A stretch of 64,000 nt of DNA from Symsagittifera roscoffensis (GCF_963678635.1 NC_087066.1:65197277-65261276); one strand, 5' to 3'. Positions 9,923 through 23,094 are shown, counted from the first letter of the stretch. Numbers and translations are program-made. The notes: a model not told the origin generated them from the letters alone.

Positions 9923-11300
9923 ATGTTTGACAAATCCAACTACTCCGATAACAATTTCAAACAAAAACTATCAGCTATAAATTGGAGAAGTTTCTTTAGC
10001 AATAATAATCCCGAAATAATATTCGACATCTTCACATCTAACATTGTTGACACCATTAAAGAATGTGCCCCACAGAAGACTGTTTTTATTCGCAACGACA
10101 AACCAAAGGTAAACTACGAAGATGATAAATTTATATCCCAACTGTTAAACTCGAAAAAAGCGAACGCGAAAAATGGAGTATAATAAACGATACAAGAAAC
10201 TCAAAAAAATCTTCCAACCTCATTCCATTACTCAGAAACTCTTTCGGCGATTTTATAACCAATAATTTACAGATGGCAAACCTGCTAAATTACAAGTTCT
10301 CAACTCTTGGATGCTTTCATGAGAAAGATTCAAAAATCAGGCAAAGTCCACCGACTTCTACATGCAACATTCAAAATAAAATAAAATTTTCATTCCGATT
10401 CATCACATCAGCTGAAGGTAAAAAAGAAATACATAATTTAAATTGTCAAAAGGCACCAAGTCCATCCAAAATTCCAGCCTGGGCCTTGAATGATGGCTGC
10501 AAAGAAATATACACACATCTGACATTTCTATACAATGAATTTTTGAAAAGCAAGACATATCCTTGCAAGCTCAAAAAAGTCACAATTGTCACAACAATAT
10601 ACAAAAAAGAGCATCCAGAACTACCAAAAAACTTTAAGCCTATCTCTATAACTGGGTCTCTCTCAAAAGTTTTTGAAAAATTGTTATAAAAACAAATCAA
10701 CGAATATCTGATATCCCAAAAATTACTAAGTAATACCCAATTTGGGTTCAGAACATCATACACTAGACGCTATTTTTTATTGCACTGAAACATTCAGAAA
10801 AGCAATAGACAACAAGAAAACTGTAGCATTTTCCTTACTGGTTCTCTCTAAAGCATTTGATTCTTTTGATCATACTTATCTTAAACAGAAACTAAAAGAG
10901 TTAAACTTTTCCGAAGAAGCTATAGAAAAGATCAATTCCTTTATCGCCAACCGAAGCCAGAAAACAATTGTTAACAACACCCAAACCAGGGTGTCCCACA
11001 GGGCACTGAGCAGGGTGTTCAACAGGGCACTGTCCTTGGCCCTCTAATATTCAATCTCTACATTAACGATCTCATCAAACAAATTGACAAAACATGTAAA
11101 ACAGTTCAATATACGGATGATACATTACTATTCTGTGAAAATAACGATCCACATAAATCTCTTAAGCCACTCGAAGCCAATTGCAGTCTGTTGTCAAATT
11201 ATTGACTATGTGAACACTCACTTCAGTTGAATGCAAAAAAAAACAGAATTCATCGTTTTTAGCAAAAAAAACATTCAAGGAAAAAGGATGAAAAGTATAC
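9923..11300 (+). pseudogene. LINE ORF2 reverse-transcriptase remnant
   Basis: Pieces in successive frames (9923-10183, 10273-10689, 10742-11047 and onward) carry an ordered set of RT landmarks. There is an A-P-S-P-S-K-I-P segment near 10455, then N-F-K-P-I-S-I-T-G-S-L-S-K-V-F-E (near 10630-10675), then K-A-F-D-S-F-D-H (near 10850), then the L-Y-I-N-D-L segment with Y-T-D-D (near 11055-11120), the catalytic Asp pair. C-terminal LINE sequence continues to about 11930 with further stops. An odd local duplication of a G-V-x-x-G-T/ALS segment sits near 10985-11035. Confidence 0.65.
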
Positions 11301-12190
11301 CAAAACTCTAGATGATAAATTAATTGAGAAAAAACCGGTGTTAAATACCTAAGATCAGTTTCTAAAATTACAAGATAAAATTAAAAAGATCCTCAGGAAA
11401 ATGGCATGCCGAATAAAAACACTTCAATCAATCAAAAAGCCATTGCCAGTCAAAACAAGACTCTTGATAATGAATGCACTGGTAATTAATCATTTGCATT
11501 ACCCAGCAAATCTTTTATGTGGAATATCCGCTAACTTAATGATATCTCTGGAAAAACAGTAAAGCTGGGCATTAAAAACTTGCTGCGATCGTGCAAAATA
11601 CGACTCATTCTCAGACTTGAAGCTAAAACACAATATATTGCCAGTATCAATGTTTATGGAATATAAAATATTATGCCATTTTTGGAAAATACAACATCAA
11701 TTATTGCCAGCCTATTAAAACACTGAGTATGATAACCAGCAAATAGATATTAAAACAAGAAACAAAAAATTATATTTCGACAGATACAATGGGCAATACA
11801 TAGCAAATTCATTCTTCAAAAAGTCCGTCATAATCTGGAACAAACTAACAGATGATAAAGTCAATTTTAAAGACATACTAACATACAGAAAAGCAAAGAT
11901 AAAATTCAAGAATTATTATTTATTATTATTTAAAGAAGACCCCTCTGTGGCAACTCATGGTAAAGATTCATGGAAAAGCTTCAAGTTTATAAAATATCAT
12001 TTATATATAAACCACCTTGAAGCTTTCAGGTGAAAATTAATCATCGATAATTGGAATAAATTTTGTTTTGTTTATTGTAACTATGCGTATCTAATGATTT
12101 TATCATATTTTTATGAATTGATAGAAAAGATTTGACATACACTTGTGTATTGATATTCATTTCGATGTGAAAATAAAGTGTCCTTTTTTT

Positions 12191-15100
12191 ATTATTAATT
12201 TTTCAGTTTTGATCTAATCAATGTCCGACAAACGCGTTATGACTTTTAATCTATCAGCCGATCTGAGCTTACACAGCTTCTGCTTATTTGCAAGATAACT
12301 TCAGTTCCGTCTTATTATCCCCAGTCTACATGATTACCACTGAAAACATAGTTAAAAACACTAATCTTCAAGTTATCTCTTTACCGAGTTACACAATCTA
12401 CCCATAAAAGATTAACTTTTACTCATTATGTTGTCTCCAGGCAAAGCTTGATCCCTATATCCTTAGTTTCCTTTGAATCTAACTTGTTTCTTTTGAGTTT
12501 GCCTGGTGCTCTTTGACCATGCGGCGCTTTTTTTGAAGGCCATGATATCTCGCAATATTTTGGATTTAATGGGATCTTGTTTTCCAGAAAACTGATTCAA
12601 TTCATAACAATGAGCCACGTTGGTGTTTCTGTTGTCAAAAGTGATTCATAATCATTCATTGAATTCATGTTGTCTGCATTTTGCCTTTTTTGTACATAAA
12701 TTAGGGTTGTAGTGGAGTCGTTTAGCTCCCTTGGTCAGGTCATACACGTATACAAAGAAACAGGAAACTGTTGAATAGTTTTTTGGAACGTGCTAAGGTT
12801 TTTTGAGCGATGTTTAAAGTTGCAAAATGTGGTTTCTTTATTAAACAAATTTGTTCTTAATTTTGGTTGTTTGAAACTATGGACTAAACCCTGGAGTTGA
12901 CATGGCAAAAATTTGGTTTATGCAATTCGTCTGCTTAGTGAAAATATGGGCTCTCTCGCCATTGAGTATGATCGCTGTTTGTACTTAGCTTATTTTGGGT
13001 TTTCTCTAATGTCGTTTGAAGCATATTGAACTGTAAATGAAGGTTTTTTCGAGTCTACATTTGATTGCTGTGCCAATGAAGATGTCAGAAGTAACATCTG
13101 GTCTGTTTTTTTTCCTTTTTGAAGTTGTGGTAGATCCATATAAACAGTGCATGGAGTATCCTTGCTTCAATGAAGGACATTACACTCATAATTAGTGAAT
13201 TTGTCACTGTTGACTGGTCGTCGATGACTCGCGCCCTGGAGTGACTTAGTCTTTTCATGTTCTTGGGCCATTGATGGGACAATGTCCTCAACTGGTCAAC
13301 ATGTTGTTTTACAGACTACTAAAGAAGCTGTTCTCGTACTTCTTTGAACAGTTGTATCCCAGCATCCATTGCTGCTTGAAAGCAAGCCATTTCTTCTATT
13401 TTCTGCAATTTGCTGAATAAATTTGAACCTGATTATTGCAGTTTGACCTTAGTCTTGATTGACGAGAGCTCCTCACAAGTAGCTGAATCTGTTCTGATTT
13501 TTATGTTTTGTCCGCCAAGTTGTTTCCCACATTTCAAATTCATTATGCAAATATCCACTGAACTTCACTATGCTGATAGAAAAAGAATAAATTCAAAATC
13601 TGAACTTAAAAAATGTGTGTAGCTGAAGCCGATCTTATGAGCAAAACTCCAGAACCAATGTTTTTTACCTTTTCAGTAGCTGACAGTTGCAGTTGTTTAG
13701 TTGCACATACTTTAAATGCGTCCAGATTTCTCTAACAGAATAACGTCTCAAGGAATGATCCGTGTTCAGTTTCTTTTGCTATCAACTCAAAGATTATTCG
13801 GTAATGTAATGAGGCAGTGTTTTGTGACTTATTCTGTCACACAGCTGTTTCCACGTTGTCCTCGGAAATAGGCAAATATGGAGCTCCAGTTCTCCATTCG
13901 ATTTTCGGTTCTTTTCTTGCTGAGGAGTTGGTACAACTATTGCTTTGAACACAAAACACGAAATTTGCCTTCAAGCTAGCTGAATGGCAATCTTCCTTTG
14001 CAAGCCTTCCTTGACAGTAACCACAACTGTTAGAAATTGTGCTGTGTAATACGACGTTATTTAAAAAATTGCGAGAAAAAATTGATCGCGGGCGTGTGTT
14101 TGTTTTGCAGGTATAAAACAGCTTTCAAAGTTGCTGTGATAATGTCTGGGTACTAGTGACATGGGTAAAATCCTATTGATTAGAGAAGGATTGGAGTTCC
14201 TCCTAATATTCCTGAATGCATTTATCCTTTCTGTACGTTTTCATATTCTCCAAATTTGTTGCAAGCAGTGAGAAGACTGCAGCAGAGGCGAAGTTGATAA
14301 TATGGATGCGGTAAAAATTTTTTGAATAGTTATCCAGTTCTTGTTTTTGCTTCTAGTCTTTTTCTGTATTGCTTTTTTTGCAGATAGTTCATTCGTAACC
14401 ATCGTCAGCCAAGGTGTGGACACATTTTGAAAATTGTACTGAGAGTTCAGCAAGTAGCGCTATGTTGCTACGTTTTCCCTTACAAATTTCACTTGGACCG
14501 CATTTTACTGTTTGTCCGAAGAAGCTCACGCCTCCAAAAATTCCGAATGAGGCTAACGCTGCTCTTTTTTTGCGAGAATTAGAAATTTTTTCGACGTAAG
14601 GAAATAAAGCTGTTTAGCCGCGTGAAGATATAAGTTTTCGGTTAACGATTGTGCTTAGTTTTGAACTTGGCGGAGAAGCCAATAGATATAAAAGGTAAAA
14701 TCATTTTCCGTATAATTCGATAAAACATTGAGGTTGCAAAGCAGACTGGATTTCTTCAACATTAACGCTTGACTGTTTGGATTTTCTTTAGCACACTCTT
14801 AACATCGAGCTAAATTTTACGAAAGGGATTATTTCTGCTTTTAGTGTCTTCAATTCGTACTTGAAGATGATTCCAATGTCCAAAAAGGTCTAAGATTGTT
14901 TTTCTGGATTGATGTCAGGGTTCCAGTTGGATTCAACCTAATTGATCACCAGGAGAAATTATTTTAAGGTTTTCAGATGCTTGAAAAACGAAATTGACAA
15001 TGTTGTTTCATAGTTGCTTTTACTACTTTTCAGGGTCTTATTTGCCATGAATTGAGAGTTTATCATTCAAAATAAATTGCAGGCTGAAAAATGCATTTGT

Positions 15101-15598
15101 GCAACTCAGTTATTAAGATTTTTACCATCAGTCCTTTTCGCGTGCTTCATGTATGTTACCTCACTACGAGGCCTAACTTTGCGTTTGTGAAATGTGAGCG
15201 GATTACGCAAAAAAAAACGCTCCTCTTGTTCTTCTTCTGTTCTTCATTTCCTTTGATCGTTCCGACAAAATTTCAACATGTTTAGAGACTTGTCTCTGGA
15301 ATCCAGGAACATAGAGACACAATAATGTGTGCTTATCCAGTGCACAGTTTGTCTTCATAAGGTTTTTGCTAGTTTATGATTGTAGTGCAAGTTTCATGCG
15401 CATGTTCAACTTTCCAATTCATCAGCGTCCTTCTCGAGTATAATACACTGAATTTTTAAGCAGAAATGCTTGTAATTATTCAGAAAGGCGGATCTTCCAA
15501 AAATGGTTGGCTTCTCGTACGAAGTGTAGGTCAAAAGGATTCAAACCGCGGAAAAGGACAGTGGAGAAAGCGAATACCGAAGGGGATGGTTAAACGTG
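12191..15598. other. long AT-rich interval with no supported gene
   Basis: All open frames are short and lack recognisable motifs. Several consecutive short minus-strand frames (13085-13291, 14241-14453) could be the remains of an old element, but there is no family evidence. No tRNA or array was seen. Confidence 0.4.
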
Positions 15599-15686
15599 AG
15601 GGGGTTACGTCGTGGGTTGGGGGGTACGTTGAGGGTGGGGGGGGGGGGGGTACGTTGGGGGGAGGGGGTACGTTGGTGGGGGGGTT
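15599..15686 (+). repeat. G-run block with three GGTACGTTG repeats
   Basis: The plus strand carries many runs of four or more G (one of 14), interrupted by three copies of GGTACGTTG. It has G-quadruplex potential and ends directly at the inverted-repeat field. It is extremely G-skewed compared with its surroundings. Confidence 0.8.
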
Positions 15687-15696
15687 TGTTTAAAAA

Positions 15697-15896
15697 ACCG
15701 CTCAAATCTCGCTTGAAAAACCGTTCAAAAATCACCTCAAGAAATGAGCGGTTTTTGAGCGGTTTTTTAAGCAAGATTTGAGCGGTTTGAGCGGTTTTTC
15801 CAAAAAAACCGCCCAAATCGCTCAAACCGCTCAAATCGCTCAAATCTTGCTGGAAAACCGCTCAAACCGCTCAAATCTTGAGCGGTTTTTGAGCGG
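15697..15896. repeat. dense inverted GAGCGGTTT / AAACCGCTC repeat field
   Basis: More than a dozen copies of a GAGCGGTTT-type word alternate in both orientations over ~200 bases, together with AAGCAAGATTTGAGCGG-type longer arms. The DNA or RNA could fold into several alternative long hairpins. Confidence 0.8.
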
Positions 15897-15905
15897 GATC
15901 TCGAC

Positions 15906-16796
15906 CCGGGACAATAACTGAGCGTCTACTGTCGCTTGGTTTGCAGCTCCGATTGAGCTGGAAAATCATTAGTTTTTCAAACTGCTAAAGAGAAATTTGA
16001 TTCAACTGAAGGAATTGATACGGCTGACGCATTTGAAAGCATCGTTGGAACTGTCAAGCCTATATCGACCCTCAATTTCAAATCATCAAAGGATTGGCAA
16101 TGTCATTGGAACACCTGGCTAAATGCGAGGTATCGGAGTCGCTATTTTGTTGGATCACTGATGGGCATGTCGAGATAGCAGGAGACGATAGCACATTATT
16201 GTCATCACGAGGTTGAAATCCGCAGCAGCTTTCATGAACCTTATAGTGTCGGGTCCGCCAACAATTTTCAAGAGGAGTTTTGTTTGCTGTTTTCCAGTCC
16301 AACGAAACTATTAGTACAACTGGCTCTGTGTGCCTATTCGGTGTTTACTTTGGAATGGCCAGCTTTTCTTGTAGGGTGGGTGGTAGGCTGCAAGAGTGAC
16401 AGAGCAATTTTGAAAACCGTTCGATAAAATATGGCTTTGGTGTTGGACGTGTTAAGCCAAATTCCAAATTCGATAGACATAAATGGTGGGGCCCGAAAAA
16501 CAAAACATCTTGAAAAAACCTTGCGGCGATGCATGCGGTGTTAGGCAGCGGGAAATAGCAAATAACACACGATTGTCACGACACCTTCAAAGAAGTCATA
16601 CAAGCGGAAGAAGTCAAAGTTCCCCAATTTTTGGAAGAGTTTGGAGCGAGAGAAGCAAAAGTACTAGGTAATGATTCATATTTAGGCTACTTGGCTTAAA
16701 TCAAAATCAGTAATTATTACAATTTTGTGTTCTGATGTTAAACTAAAGCCAAAAAAGCTTCTGCGAAGCCAATGAAAGGCATACTGGTGCGAACAA
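15906..16796. other. no supported gene; possible decayed coding on minus strand
   Basis: A minus-strand open piece at 16078-16302 and its other frames read somewhat like protein, but no motif is recognised. It may be an old transposon fragment. Confidence 0.3.
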
Positions 16797-17077
16797 CGGA
16801 GGAAAAATTACTAAACTTAGTTCTCAAGGTAAAAGATTTTTGAGTCTTCCTAAAGTTTAAGCTTCAACATTATATTTTAAACTTCAAAAATTAAACTTCA
16901 CAACGGAGGCAAGATTATTAAACTTAGTTCTCATGGAAAAGATATTTGAGTGTTCCTAAAGTTTAAACTTCAAAATTATATTTTAAACTTCAAAATTTGA
17001 ACTTCACAACGGAGGCAGGATTATTAAACTTAGTTCACAAGGTAAAAAATATTGAGTCTTCCTAAAATTTAAATTCC
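16797..17077 (+). repeat. ~105-bp tandem repeat, about 2.7 units
   Basis: Units begin with GGAGGAAAAATTACTAAAC or GGAGGCAAGATTATTAAAC near 16798, 16904 and 17010 and continue with TTAGTTCTCAAGG and AAACTTCA-rich segments. A unit of the same family opens the second segmental duplicate at 22334, so this repeat marks a duplication boundary. Confidence 0.75.
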
Positions 17078-17645
17078 AACAAAAAAAATTTTGCTCCATC
17101 TTAACATGAAAGCCTTAAGAATTCAAAAGCTGTTTCTGGGAGATTCTGTTATCGAAAGTTGAGATTTCTGTCAGATTTTGTGTCAGTTTTGTTTCGATAA
17201 ATTCCTAAAACGGCCATTTCAGCAATCATAAAAAAACGTGTCCGATCTTAATGTAAAGGTCTAATTCGATCCAATTTGGCATACAAATGCCTATCTAAAT
17301 TCCCAAGCCTTCGTACCAAATTTTTTTAAACTCGAAATTTTGATCAGTTTTGGTCAACTTTGGGCTAAATCGGGCCGTTTTCAGGCCTATGCTATCCAAG
17401 TCTGCATCAATTAACTTCACTTCGCATGTTTTTGTTTTTTTTACATTCTTGTCTGTTACTTAGTTTTCCTGTGTCTTCTTGAAAATTACTGTAAAATTTA
17501 CCATCACTTAATTCAAACAATTGAAAAGTTTTCTCCCTTTTTTTTGAGATTGTAGCTGGCATAAGTGAAATCGTTAAACCATTTGCAAATTGCGTTTTTG
17601 TGTTTTTTGTCCCTGTCCTAGGTCCGCAGAAATTTTTTTGTCTTT

Positions 17646-17924
17646 TTAGGTTGATGGGCCATTTTTTGAATCACCATTCTGTATCGATTTAACAAGGACT
17701 AGCTTCCTGCTATTAGAATGTTTATTTATTTTTCGGTATATTTCCTCTGTTTTTACTTTCGAGACACTTTTAAATTCTGAGAGTAGATTTGGCAGAAGCT
17801 TTAACTGTCGTATTTTCGCTAGAATTAAAATTCTGCTCTGGTAACCCAAAATTTGAAATTGATACGCCTGGTGTTTCTGCTTTGAGAGCTCTAAAACGTC
17901 TCTAGTTGGGATTGAGTCCTGCAA
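17646..17924 (-). pseudogene. coding-like minus-strand fragment in D1
   Basis: A 92-residue frame with protein-like composition (Lys/Ser/Leu-rich, helical) is partly matched by a shifted, shorter frame in D2 at 22826-23044. Both share an N-S-I-x-T-R-D-V-L-E segment. This may be an old transposon ORF. No family is recognised, and frame breakage in D2 argues that it is not functional. Confidence 0.3.
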
Positions 17925-18104
17925 CTGCAGTTCTACTGTCTGACTTGGTCTATTTTGCCTTCATGAAAGGAAGTCACCTGTTGTTTTTGTTTTTCCTGGG
18001 ATATGCACTAGATTTACAATGTATGACAAGGCATCCACTTACACAAAGTAATATTCACAAATGTTAAATAAAAAACTTTCAAGTTTAGGGACGCCTAAAA
18101 AACA

Positions 18105-19060
18105 AATTGATTCTGAATAATGAAAAAAGCCAGAAAACAATAAAAATTATGCCGCCCAGAGATAAGTCAATCAAATTGCTCAGTGTATGACAGTGTGGTA
18201 AGAAGATTCTTTGCTTTGTATTAGAATATTGTAAAGCATTGACTTGTTTTACTAAAATCTTTATAAATTAGAAAATTTGCTAGAAGGTTTTATAAAAATG
18301 TCACGAACAGACAACTGCTGATCCACTCATAAGTTTTTGCTCACAATTATCAGGGAAAAAATGTGAACAAAAAATTGTAAAACACAAAGCGCCAGCACAA
18401 CTGGACGTCCACACACAACTGTACGTCCACACACAACTGGACGTCCACGCACAAATTAATAACAACAAATAGTTATTAGAACCAAAAAATTCATTTCCGT
18501 AATGTCCGCAGAACACATTTTGATTCTGCATAATGAGAAACAAAAAAATATTTAGAATTATGCCACCCTAAAATGAATCAATCAGATTGCATTTTCTTAA
18601 CTGTGCGGTAAAAAGATGTCATTTTTGTAACAAGTTCATATGAAGCTTTGACTTGTCCAGGTGAAGTTTTTATTCAGTAGAGATTTTTTTAAATTCACAA
18701 AAAACAAAAACAACAGAAAAAATGTTAAAGAAAAAGCTGCCAGAACGTTCTATAAAAAATGCTTTTAAATTTACAACTAAATGTTTAAGCACACGTGAGG
18801 AACTGGAAATGTTTAGTAGAGTAAACAAAATTAACTTCATGATGCCTGCACAACACAAATGGATTCTGTATCATGAGAAAGTAAAGAGAGCAAAAATATT
18901 TATGCCACCCACAGATTAGGCCATCTATTTAACTGGGTGGTCAAAAGTTGTCAGGTTTCGTAACAACTTTTTGATTAGCATTGACTTACTCTTTTGAAGT
19001 CTTTATTCAGAAGAAAAATTGCCAGAACGATTTATAAAAAAAAACTGTGGATCAATCTAT
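18105..19060 (+). repeat. three diverged ~370-bp tandem units in D1
   Basis: Three units each run through the same landmarks: TTCTG(A/C/T)AT(A)ATGA near the start, ATTATGCC(G/A)CCC, AATCAGATTGCA or similar, a TGGTAA/GGTCAAAAG segment, then CATTGACTTGT or CATTGACTTAC, and a GCCAGAACGTTTTATAAAA segment. They start near 18110, 18527 and 18858. Within unit 1, an ACTGGACGTCCACACACA-type word is itself repeated three times (18400-18455). Confidence 0.65.
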
Positions 19061-19804
19061 AATTTAAAGCTCACAATTCTTAAGGAGAACATAAATTTAG
19101 AAAAAAGAAAACTCATGAACTTTCTAAGGAAGTTTTTTCAAAATTCGTCAAACGAAAATCCACGCACAAGCTATTCTTCTCATTGTTCAGAACAAAAACA
19201 TATTGAATACCGGAGAACGCCAATTGATTCGGAAAACTGAAAAAAGACACAGATACAAAAGGTCTGTTACCCTGACCACTTGAAGATTTTATCACAAGTA
19301 GCGCTAAACCACCAAACTGAGTGTTTGGACTCATCACTTTTCGTGACAGCATTTTGTTTCAATATACGCATACAACACACAAAAATTTTTGTTACATAAT
19401 AGTTTTTCTTAACTGCTGGGAACGGTCCTTCATAATTACGGCGCATTTTAAACGAAATATCTCAACTTTCTTTTCCCTTTTTTGGGGGTTACAAAAATTT
19501 CACTGGGAATTTCAACTCGGCAACTCACTTTTGTCGTATTTTTACTAAACTGTTGTATAAATTCATGCAGCATATTAATTTTAATCCCGCTTGCATATTG
19601 CCCAGTAAGTATATTATTGTCTCGGAAAAATTTTACGTAACAGCCGAATGGAGGTGTATCCGCATGTGCTATCTTCTCATAGTGTTCGATTTTAAAAAAA
19701 CTGTCCTTTGTTTGCCGAGTCAATGAATTCAGACGTTGCCAAATTGGACACTCAAGTTTGCAGCCAGTTTTTCTGGCGCAGCTAAGAAGATGCAGCTGTT
19801 GTCT

Positions 19805-19935
19805 TAAACCTGTCAAGGGTTAACCTAGGAGATCAGCGGTGCTTACAGTGCAGTGCTTACATCTCCGCCGCTCAATCAAAAGGTCGGTTGTTTGAGGCCC
19901 ACCATGATCTGTGCTCGTTGCTTGAGGTCAAGGCA
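19805..19935 (+). mobile_element. SINE-like block, D1 copy
   Basis: The block has an A-box-like ATCAGCGGTGCTTACAGTGC and a B-box-like GGTTGTTTGAGGCCCACC about 60 bases apart, as in tRNA-derived SINE heads. A matching block lies at 24255-24370 in D2, where a short internal repeat (CAGTGCAGTGCTTAC versus CAGTGCTTAC) differs by one unit. Assignment as a SINE is tentative. Confidence 0.35.
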
Positions 19936-20550
19936 ACAAAAAAGCAAAAAAAATGCATGTATATCTAGCCATGGGCACAAAGCACTTCTCCGTCAAGAGC
20001 TGAACAGCTCGCATGTTGGTATTTTCCCTTGTGGATAAATTTTCCTAAATGAAAAGTTTAACCTGTGGTTTACAGAATTTTTGAATGCGGAATTTATGGT
20101 CAAGGACTTAACCAATGTGAATGAGATGAAATCAAAAATGCTAAAATAAAGTCAAATGAAATTTATAACTATCTCATTGCCCTAACTATGGGTCGAAAAA
20201 CTGAGGATCACATAAAACTTTCCTCAATTATCTTTTTTTAGAAGTGTCTCTTGATTATGTGACAAGATGTTTTCGACGATGTATCCAGAATGTATCCATA
20301 TGTATTTCTCCATGGGCCCAATTAGACAATTTCTGTCAGATTTGATGTTTTGAGGTTTTCTGTGTTTAAATATTTCCCGGAAGGATTTAAATAAGTTTTC
20401 AATGTGATTTTTTCTATAAGAAAGCGACTTGAAATTTTTACCAATCGCATTTTTCAACCCTAACCCAATGGTTACCGCTCCAAATGCCGAAAACTAAATT
20501 CATAAGAGCAAATTTAACTGATCGTCAGGGAGCGGAAAAAAAGTAAATTT

Positions 20551-21181
20551 TTGACCGGAAAAAGTAATTTTGAGATTTTCTTGGAGACAAAAAATGTGAA
20601 AAAAACAAGCATTCAGTTTTTTCCCCGCTCCCTGTTGATCATGACAATTTTAATTGCAGAACTAAAGGCTACGTTTGTCAAATTTCGGGGTAGTAGGAAT
20701 GACATTTCTTCTGAACAAGCGACCTCTTCTGAAGCAGTGAAATTTCAAGTGATCGAAACCGGCAAGGAAACCATGGTTCGTAGCTATTGGTCTAAACTTA
20801 ATTTGGTCGATTTGAAGAAATTAAAAACGACAAATTTTTGCGAACTTAAGAAGAGTATCTGTATCTGTATTATGAGAAATTGTGAGAAAAGAAGATCATC
20901 AATGATGTGAAGGTTAGTGTGTTGGGTTCCTTATTTGTTTGAAAAGATTGATGCAGCTGAAAAGACGATCAGAATCCGGATCGAGGTGCTCGACTTATGA
21001 AAGTGCAGAAGAAAAACGGAACATACCGATTTTTGATCGAGAAAGTCGAAATATAAATCTAGCTCCTCTACTCGGGATGTGGACTCCTAAATTCCTCACA
21101 GCTAGTCTCAAACTTTCAAAAAGCAATCTCGAGCACAAAACAAACCTATCGATTGAATTCAGGAAAATAATGTTTCTCAAA
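20551..21181 (+). other. two short open frames kept in both duplicates
   Basis: Frames of 119 aa (20551-20910) and 81 aa (20939-21184) are in near-identical DNA in D2, where the second is identical at protein level (25913-26158). A TTTTAATTGCAG acceptor-like site precedes the first (near 20652) and a GTTAGT donor-like site follows it (near 20911). The conservation is explained by recent duplication or conversion of the DNA, so it is not evidence of selection. No family is recognised. Confidence 0.25.
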
Positions 21182-21955
21182 TAAACCTTCTTCTTCGCTA
21201 TAATATACAACCCAGAAATCATCACATTAACAAACACTTGGAGGCAAAAAAGGATATACTTGATACCAGCTTTGAGGAGTCCGGCTACAGCAGTAAATCG
21301 GACTGAAAAGAAGAGTCAACGCACAAGTTACTGTAAAGATCTATTATAAAACACAAGGGTTAAATTTGATAATGACCTGATTCTAATCTGAGAATAAAGG
21401 AAAGTACATTTCTAAAAGTGAAAATACTTTTCTAATATGGAGTTAATTAGATGTATCAGGGTTAGTTGGTATCAACTTATTAAAGGATAACTTCTACTGT
21501 ATAAAAAACATGAAAGCTAGAAAAAATAGTTCCAACTTCGATAGATTTTCTTCAAATTGACGTCTTTTTTTTTCAAACTTGACCGTCGTCTAATGTGATT
21601 TTAGTCCTCAGCCCAACAAGCAACTCAGCAAAATTTTGAAAAATTTTGAGAACTATTGGTGAGTTCTAATGAAACATTGAAGCGCACCACAACACGAAAT
21701 CGAATCGTGATCTACTTAAAACACTGTGAAGGACACTCAGAAAGTTCAAGAGGTTCGCCCTAATACGAGCAGTATTAATTGAGTTTACCATTGGTGGCTT
21801 AACTTTTGAATCTAAATTACCCTGCGACAGTTAATTTGGTTGATTGTGAAGTCGAGAAAGAATGCAATGGCTATCCGCTTAACTATTATAAGGAAAAGGG
21901 AGACTAAAAAACTTCTGGGTCCAGCAGTTATAGTGGAATCCTTTATAAGAACAAA

Positions 21956-22333
21956 CAAGACTGCTCGTATCAGGGCAAACCCCTGAATGTTCCGACTGCC
22001 TTTTAAATTCTATGGAGCAGTAAAAACATGAAAAAATGTTTAAAAAATATGTCTTTTAATTTTGAGCTTTTTTGTGAAAACCATCACCCCACACGCCATT
22101 TAAACTACAAATTGTTATATTTCGCTCTAAGTAACAAATCAGTTATGGCAAATAAGCTTCCTTGAACCAATTTGGAACAATTTCTAAGACGGATTGAATC
22201 TCCGCATGCGCGTTATTAGAGCGAAATATATCGCGCGTTATTTGTCCCAAATTGGCCAAAATGGCAATCTCTAACCCCATAACTTAATCACAGGTAAAAA
22301 ATTTTTTTTCAAAAATGGCTGGTTAAAAGTTCG
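21956..22333 (+). mobile_element. hairpin-ended element, copy 2 (3'-truncated)
   Basis: It has the same left end as copy 1 and carries the variant GGGCAAACCCCTG hairpin shared only with copy 4. It breaks off in the GGTTAAAAGTTCG segment, where the D2 duplicate begins, so its right-hand hairpin is missing. It is the duplicated partner of copy 4. Confidence 0.7.
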
Positions 22334-23094
22334 GAGGCAAGATTACTAAACTTAGTTCTCAAGGTAAAAGATGTTTGAGTCTTCCTAAAGTTTAAACTTC
22401 AGCATTAAATTTTAAACTTCAAAATCTAAACTTCACAACGGAGGCAAGATTACCAAACTGTTATTTAGTTTTCTTTGTCGTTTTGAAATTTTCTGTAAGA
22501 TTTGCCATCACTTAATTCAAACAATTGAAAAATTGTCTGTTTTTTTTTGAGATAGTACCTTGCATAAGTCAAATCTTCGTTACATTGTTTTCAACTTGCG
22601 TTTTAGTGTTTTTTTTGTTCCTGTTCTAGGTCCACAGAAAAAATTTCATCTTCATAGGTTAATGGAACATTGGAATGATTTTTTGTTTTTTGGTATAATT
22701 TATCTTGTTTTACATTCAAGGCACTTTTAGATTCTTGGAGTAGATTTGGCAGAAGCTTTCAAGCTTCTGCTAGTTCTGGTTTAACTGTCGGATTTTCGCT
22801 AGCATTAAAACTCTGCTATTTTAAGTCAAAATTTGAAATTGATACGCCTCGTGTTTCCAGCACAGTGCTCTAAAACGTCTCTAGTTGAGATTGAGTTCTG
22901 CAACTGCAGTTCTGCTGTCTGACTTGGATTATTTTGCATTCTTGAAAGAAAGTCATCTGCTGCAGTTTTTTTCCTGGGATGTGCACAAGAACTAAGTTTC
23001 GTCTTTATATGACAAGGCGTCCAAATACACAAAGTTATATTCAAAATTTTTTAACATAAATATTTTTAGGTTGAGTGACGCCCAAAGAAAACAA

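Larger units (their letters stand above)
8080..12190 (+). mobile_element. decayed non-LTR retrotransposon (LINE) with two-ORF organisation
   Basis: This stretch has the order expected for a LINE with an esterase-type ORF1 (as in the CR1/L2 group): an SGNH-hydrolase-like ORF1, an Asn/Tyr-rich ORF1 tail ending near 8943, then an ORF2 with apurinic-endonuclease-like and reverse-transcriptase motifs. It ends in an AT-rich 3' tail with an AATAAA-type signal near 12170. Frames are broken by many stops and shifts, so the element is dead. The 5' boundary is approximate and no target duplication was identified. Clade placement is by motif order only. Confidence 0.7.
16797..22333 (+). repeat. segmental duplication, copy D1
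   Basis: D1 and D2 (22334-27377) have the same order of blocks: the ~105-bp repeat, decayed minus-strand coding-like sequence, the three-unit ~370-bp repeat, a SINE-like block, a block with short open frames, and a hairpin-ended element. D1 ends abruptly inside its hairpin-ended element, where the first bases of D2 follow. The distal part (about 20830-21955) is almost base-for-base identical to 25805-26931. The proximal part (17.4-19.8 kb) differs by many substitutions and indels. Confidence 0.85.

Noticed and set aside
15697..15896. CRISPR-like array of GAGCGGTTT repeats
   Set aside because: The spacing is irregular, both orientations are mixed, there are no unique spacers of constant size, and the context is eukaryotic.
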